Assembly (NCBI GenBank): GCA_019637955.1
Contig: JAHBUS010000008.1
Coordinates: forward strand, 62,001-126,000
Direction: 5' to 3'
DNA length: 64,000 bases
From: Pseudobdellovibrionaceae bacterium
GTDB taxonomy: Bacteria; Bdellovibrionota; Bdellovibrionia; Bdellovibrionales; Bdellovibrionaceae
The position numbers were made by a program, and so were the translations under genes. This document shows, piece after piece, positions 61,605-64,000 of this stretch. The notes beneath the pieces were generated by a model. It had not been told where the DNA came from, made no database searches, and saw nothing but the letters and a program-made list of their open reading frames with translations. Every line of letters begins with the position of its first letter. The first letter of the stretch is position 1.

Positions 61605-62615
61605 TTACCAATCCCCCCTTTCTCGGTCTTTATAAAGGCGCTTCAGCATCTTGCTCATCTTGCGGCCTCGCTCTTTATCGCGAAGGCGCGTCGTCTTGGC
61701 CTCCCTTGCCCGGGCAAACTCGGCTTCGCGCTTGAGTTTTTGGTACGAGTCCCAGCGGTCCGAATCGAACTCCCCGGCCTCGAAAGCCGACGCCACCGCG
61801 CAGCCCGGTTCGCCCTGGTGCCGGCAATCGGAGAAGCGACAACGCATCTCGAGCTCAGCCAGATCCTCAAAGACCTGCTCGATCCCGTCTTCCGCATCGG
61901 TCAGTCGCACCTCGCGAAGTCCCGGCTGATCGATCAAAAACGCACCCCCTGGAAGCTCGAACAGCTCGCGCGACGTCGTGGTGTGGCGTCCTTTGTCGTC
62001 ATCACCACGGATGTCCTGCGTCTGCTGACGGTTGTCGCCCAAGAGACGGTTGGTGAGCGTCGACTTTCCGACGCCCGAAGATCCCAGCATCGTGACCGTA
62101 AGTCCGGGCTGAAGCGTCGCCTCGAGTTCGGAAACGCCGGCGCCGCTCCAACTTGAAATCAGATGGATCGGCACGCCTTGAAAGCGCGAGCCCAACATGG
62201 ATGTGATGTCGTCCCAATTGGGACAGAGATCCGCCTTGGTCACGACCAAACGGGCGCGGGCCCCCGACGACAAGACCAGCGCCAGCAAACGCTCGAGCCT
62301 TCGCGGATTCAAATCTTGGTTCGCGGACGTGACGATCCAAACGTCATCGACATTCGCCGCGAGTTCTTGATCTTTGCCGCCCCCGGGATCTCGCCGCTTC
62401 AAGAGCGACGTGCGCTCTAAAATCCGATCAATCACCCACGGAACCGTTTGCGGATCGCGAATCACGACTCGATCGCCAACGATCGGATTTAAACTTTTTA
62501 AAAACAAACCGGATTCGATGCGCGAGCCCCACTGAAGGCGCACGAATCCATGCGAGCGAAAAACCACCCGCGCGACGGCAGCGCTCTCGTCGCCGCCGTT
62601 AGAAATAGAATGCAC
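61605..62615 (-). CDS. rsgA: RsgA, ribosome small-subunit assembly GTPase
   Basis: A circularly permuted GTPase acting in late 30S maturation. 336 residues: an N-terminal OB fold (VVFRSHGFVRLQWGSRI), then the G4 motif VVTKADLCPN before G1 (MLGSSGVGKSTLTNRLL) and G3 (FLIDQPGLRE). The C-terminal zinc-binding region includes MRCRFSDCRHQGEPGCAV. The order G4-G1-G3 is diagnostic. It starts with GTG 62615 with AAAGGA 7 bases upstream. Confidence 0.93.
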   Translation of the reverse strand: MHSISNGGDESAAVARVVFRSHGFVRLQWGSRIESGLFLKSLNPIVGDRVVIRDPQTVPWVIDRILERTSLLKRRDPGGGKDQELAANVDDVWIVTSANQDLNPRRLERLLALVLSSGARARLVVTKADLCPNWDDITSMLGSRFQGVPIHLISSWSGAGVSELEATLQPGLTVTMLGSSGVGKSTLTNRLLGDNRQQTQDIRGDDDKGRHTTTSRELFELPGGAFLIDQPGLREVRLTDAEDGIEQVFEDLAELEMRCRFSDCRHQGEPGCAVASAFEAGEFDSDRWDSYQKLKREAEFARAREAKTTRLRDKERGRKMSKMLKRLYKDRERGDW

Positions 62616-62834
62616 TCGAAATTCCTTTACGAAAAAGGTCGTGATTCTCGATGAATGAATTTTTGTTTTAGAGCGGTGACGTGAACGTGATCAGAATCAC
62701 AAAGACACGGCGGCACCGCGGTGAACAATCTCAAATTTCATAGGCGCCTCCGATGTGAAAGAGCTTCATGAACGAAGCTGAGACCAGGATAACAAAGCTC
62801 CGAGCGGGTTTCCAGTCAATTTTTGTTGAAGGCC

Positions 62835-63200
62835 CTAAAAGGGCTTTAAGCGGTGAGGCTCCGCGCACTGGGGACAGCGAAACTCGAGCGGCCACTCAAA
62901 GCTGACCGGCTTCAAGAGAATCTCAGAAGCGCAATTCAGGCACGTCACGCGCACGTCCTGCGTGAGCCGTTCGTTGCGCTTGCCCGCTTTGATTCCGAAA
63001 ATCACTGCGATCAGCAAAAACATCGGCACCAAAACAAAGTGAAAGACGGGAATCAGAACCGACACCAGCGCGAGTCCAAAGAAGAGCCCCCCGGTTTTCA
63101 TCACCTCACGAATTTTTTCGTCGGGACGAAGAGAGCGGACATCGGCCTGCACTTCGCTGGTGAGGTTCAGATTGGAAGGGCGTTCGCACTTGAGTCTCAT
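62835..63200 (-). CDS. Small membrane protein with a C-terminal zinc ribbon
   Basis: 121 residues: a hydrophilic N-terminus, one or two membrane segments (GLFFGLALVSVLIPVFHFVLVPMFLLIAVIFGIKAG), then CLNC and CPQC pairs that look like a zinc ribbon (RVTCLNCASEILLKPV and RCPQCAEPHRLK). Function unknown. Confidence 0.75.
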   Translation of the reverse strand: MRLKCERPSNLNLTSEVQADVRSLRPDEKIREVMKTGGLFFGLALVSVLIPVFHFVLVPMFLLIAVIFGIKAGKRNERLTQDVRVTCLNCASEILLKPVSFEWPLEFRCPQCAEPHRLKPF

Positions 63201-63274
63201 GCCTTAGTCATCGCCGAAGTTCGGATCTGTCGCAAAAACTTTTAATCCTGCACCACATCGAAGCGCCGCGGCAC

Positions 63275-63303
63275 TGGCCATCAACGTGAACCTTGGTTAG
63301 CCT
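63275..63303 (+). promoter_or_regulatory. Candidate leaderless promoter of the nuclease-like gene
   Basis: TGGCCA at 63275-63280, 17-bp spacer, TAGCCT at 63298-63303, then 7 bases to the ATG at 63311. The -35 is a 4/6 match. Confidence 0.4.
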
Positions 63304-63310
63304 TCCAGGC

Positions 63311-63817
63311 ATGAGACGCGTTTTTCTTCTCCTCACTTTCATCGCGGCCACAGCTTGCGGGCAAAACCAAGCCCCCGCACCCGCGCGCGAGACGGCTTCA
63401 ACCTCAAGCGATGCCTGCGCGCATGACGCCACCACGTTTCGCTGCGTGAAATACCTGAAGAACTATGACGCGGACACCGTGACCGTGCAGATCCCGGGCG
63501 TGCATCCGCTCTTGGGCGAAAAAATTTCGGTTCGCGTCCGTCACATCGACGCTCCCGAAATCAAAGGCAAACTGCCTTGCGAGAAAGAAGCGGCGCGGAT
63601 CGCGCAGCGTTTGGTCGAAAATCAATTGAAACGCGCCAAGCGCATCGATTTGAAAAATGTCGATCGGGATAAGTACTTCCGCGTGCTCGCGGACATCGAG
63701 GTCGACGGCAAAGATCTCAAGGCCATCGTCGAAAAAAACCACCTCTCGGTGGCGTACGAAGGAGGCACCAAACAAAAGCTCAACTGGTGCTCGCGCTTGG
63801 GCCAAGTTAAAGAATAA
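63311..63817 (+). CDS. Secreted staphylococcal-nuclease-like protein, probable lipoprotein
   Basis: 168 residues, signal peptide MRRVFLLLTFIAATACGQNQ with a possible lipobox Cys (ATAC). An SNase-like domain follows: KYLKNYDADTVTVQI (metal Asp region), VRVRHIDAPEIKGKLPCEKEAARIAQRLV (catalytic Arg and Glu region) and NVDRDKYFRVLADIEVDGKDLKAIV. The order matches thermonuclease-type enzymes. It would degrade extracellular or periplasmic nucleic acids. Predicted from a leaderless promoter. Confidence 0.87.
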   Translation: MRRVFLLLTFIAATACGQNQAPAPARETASTSSDACAHDATTFRCVKYLKNYDADTVTVQIPGVHPLLGEKISVRVRHIDAPEIKGKLPCEKEAARIAQRLVENQLKRAKRIDLKNVDRDKYFRVLADIEVDGKDLKAIVEKNHLSVAYEGGTKQKLNWCSRLGQVKE

Positions 63818-63883
63818 GCCAAAGCCCGCCGTTTTTATCCAGAAAAGTCTCGGACACTCCGGAGGCAGGCTTCGGCTCAAAAG

Positions 63884-64000
63884 TTATTGCAGTTTCGAAA
63901 GACCGTCTTTCAAAGAGATCAAAGCCAAATTCGCGGCTTTTTCTTCGTCCAAAGTCAGCCCCGTTTTGCCGATCGACTCCTCCATCTCTTTTCCGTCGAG
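63884..64000 (-). CDS. C-terminal end of an unidentified protein (cut by window edge)
   Basis: A 38-codon open end on the minus strand (from LDGKEMEESIGK to SLKDGLSKLQ, TAA at 63886-63884). The sequence is charged and helical. The rest lies beyond the window. No family can be assigned from this fragment. Confidence 0.5.
   Translation of the reverse strand, partial: LDGKEMEESIGKTGLTLDEEKAANLALISLKDGLSKLQ

Overview
The window is a GC-rich (roughly 55-60 % by eye) chromosomal stretch of a Gram-negative bacterium with an outer membrane (TolB, BamD, many Sec signal peptides and lipoprotein signals). The best guess is a member of the Bdellovibrionota. The pointers are an N-terminally conserved fibre-type protein like the mosaic adhesive trimer (MAT) fibres of Bdellovibrio, a delta-60-repeat protein, a Tad pilus locus with extra secreted genes, and many large exported proteins I cannot assign to a family. 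No rRNA, tRNA or CRISPR array was seen, and no gene-free gap exceeds 300 bases.

Layout. 1-8.2 kb: the end of tolB, glnE, a secreted cyclophilin and two exported proteins. 8.2-9.7 kb: motAB (minus strand). 9.8-12.3 kb: an envelope operon (PAP2 phosphatase, NAD-dependent epimerase, monofunctional transglycosylase). 12.3-17.8 kb: minus strand, an ABC-2 exporter, a lipoprotein, typA and dusB. 17.9-24.3 kb: a large Cys-containing exported protein, then a translationally coupled cassette of lipoprotein, fibre protein and delta-60 propeller. 24.3-25.1 kb: a RAYT transposase gene bracketed by two copies of one REP-like palindrome. 25.1-32.6 kb: a nitroreductase and a five-gene minus-strand operon with AstA, AstD, an M20 hydrolase, a class III aminotransferase and MltG. 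32.6-37.2 kb: a TPR/SH3 membrane protein, a cyclic-nucleotide-binding-fold protein, an AI-2E-family permease, bamD, a TPR protein, hpt and a 25-residue membrane peptide. 37.2-39.9 kb: two exported proteins, one with a possible Cys/His/Asp peptidase site. 40.0-50.6 kb: the Tad pilus locus (flp, pilin-like genes, cpaA, cpaB, cpaC, a TadZ-TadA fusion, tadB) continuing into an RHS/YD-repeat gene and two small secreted peptides that share a motif. 50.6-58.7 kb: a response regulator, two divergent outer-membrane barrel candidates, a small HExxH protein, an exported protein with an amidoligase-like C-terminus and a subtilase. 58.8-64 kb: groEL-groES, a helical exported protein, rsgA, a zinc-ribbon membrane protein, a nuclease-like lipoprotein and the tail of one more gene.

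How it fits together. Much of the window serves the cell envelope and cell surface: outer-membrane maintenance, peptidoglycan synthesis, motility, pili, adhesive fibres and secreted hydrolases. Genes are packed into operons with many ATGA-type overlaps. A recurrent feature is a sigma70-like promoter whose -10 hexamer (often TA-N-ACT) lies only 6-9 nt upstream of an ATG or GTG start with no proper Shine-Dalgarno, which predicts that about nine genes are transcribed as leaderless mRNAs. The strongest leads are that leaderless set, the lipoprotein/fibre/propeller cassette, the exported amidoligase-like protein, the RHS and RRSAA-peptide extension of the Tad locus, and a bidirectional promoter with one shared -35 element at 32.6 kb.
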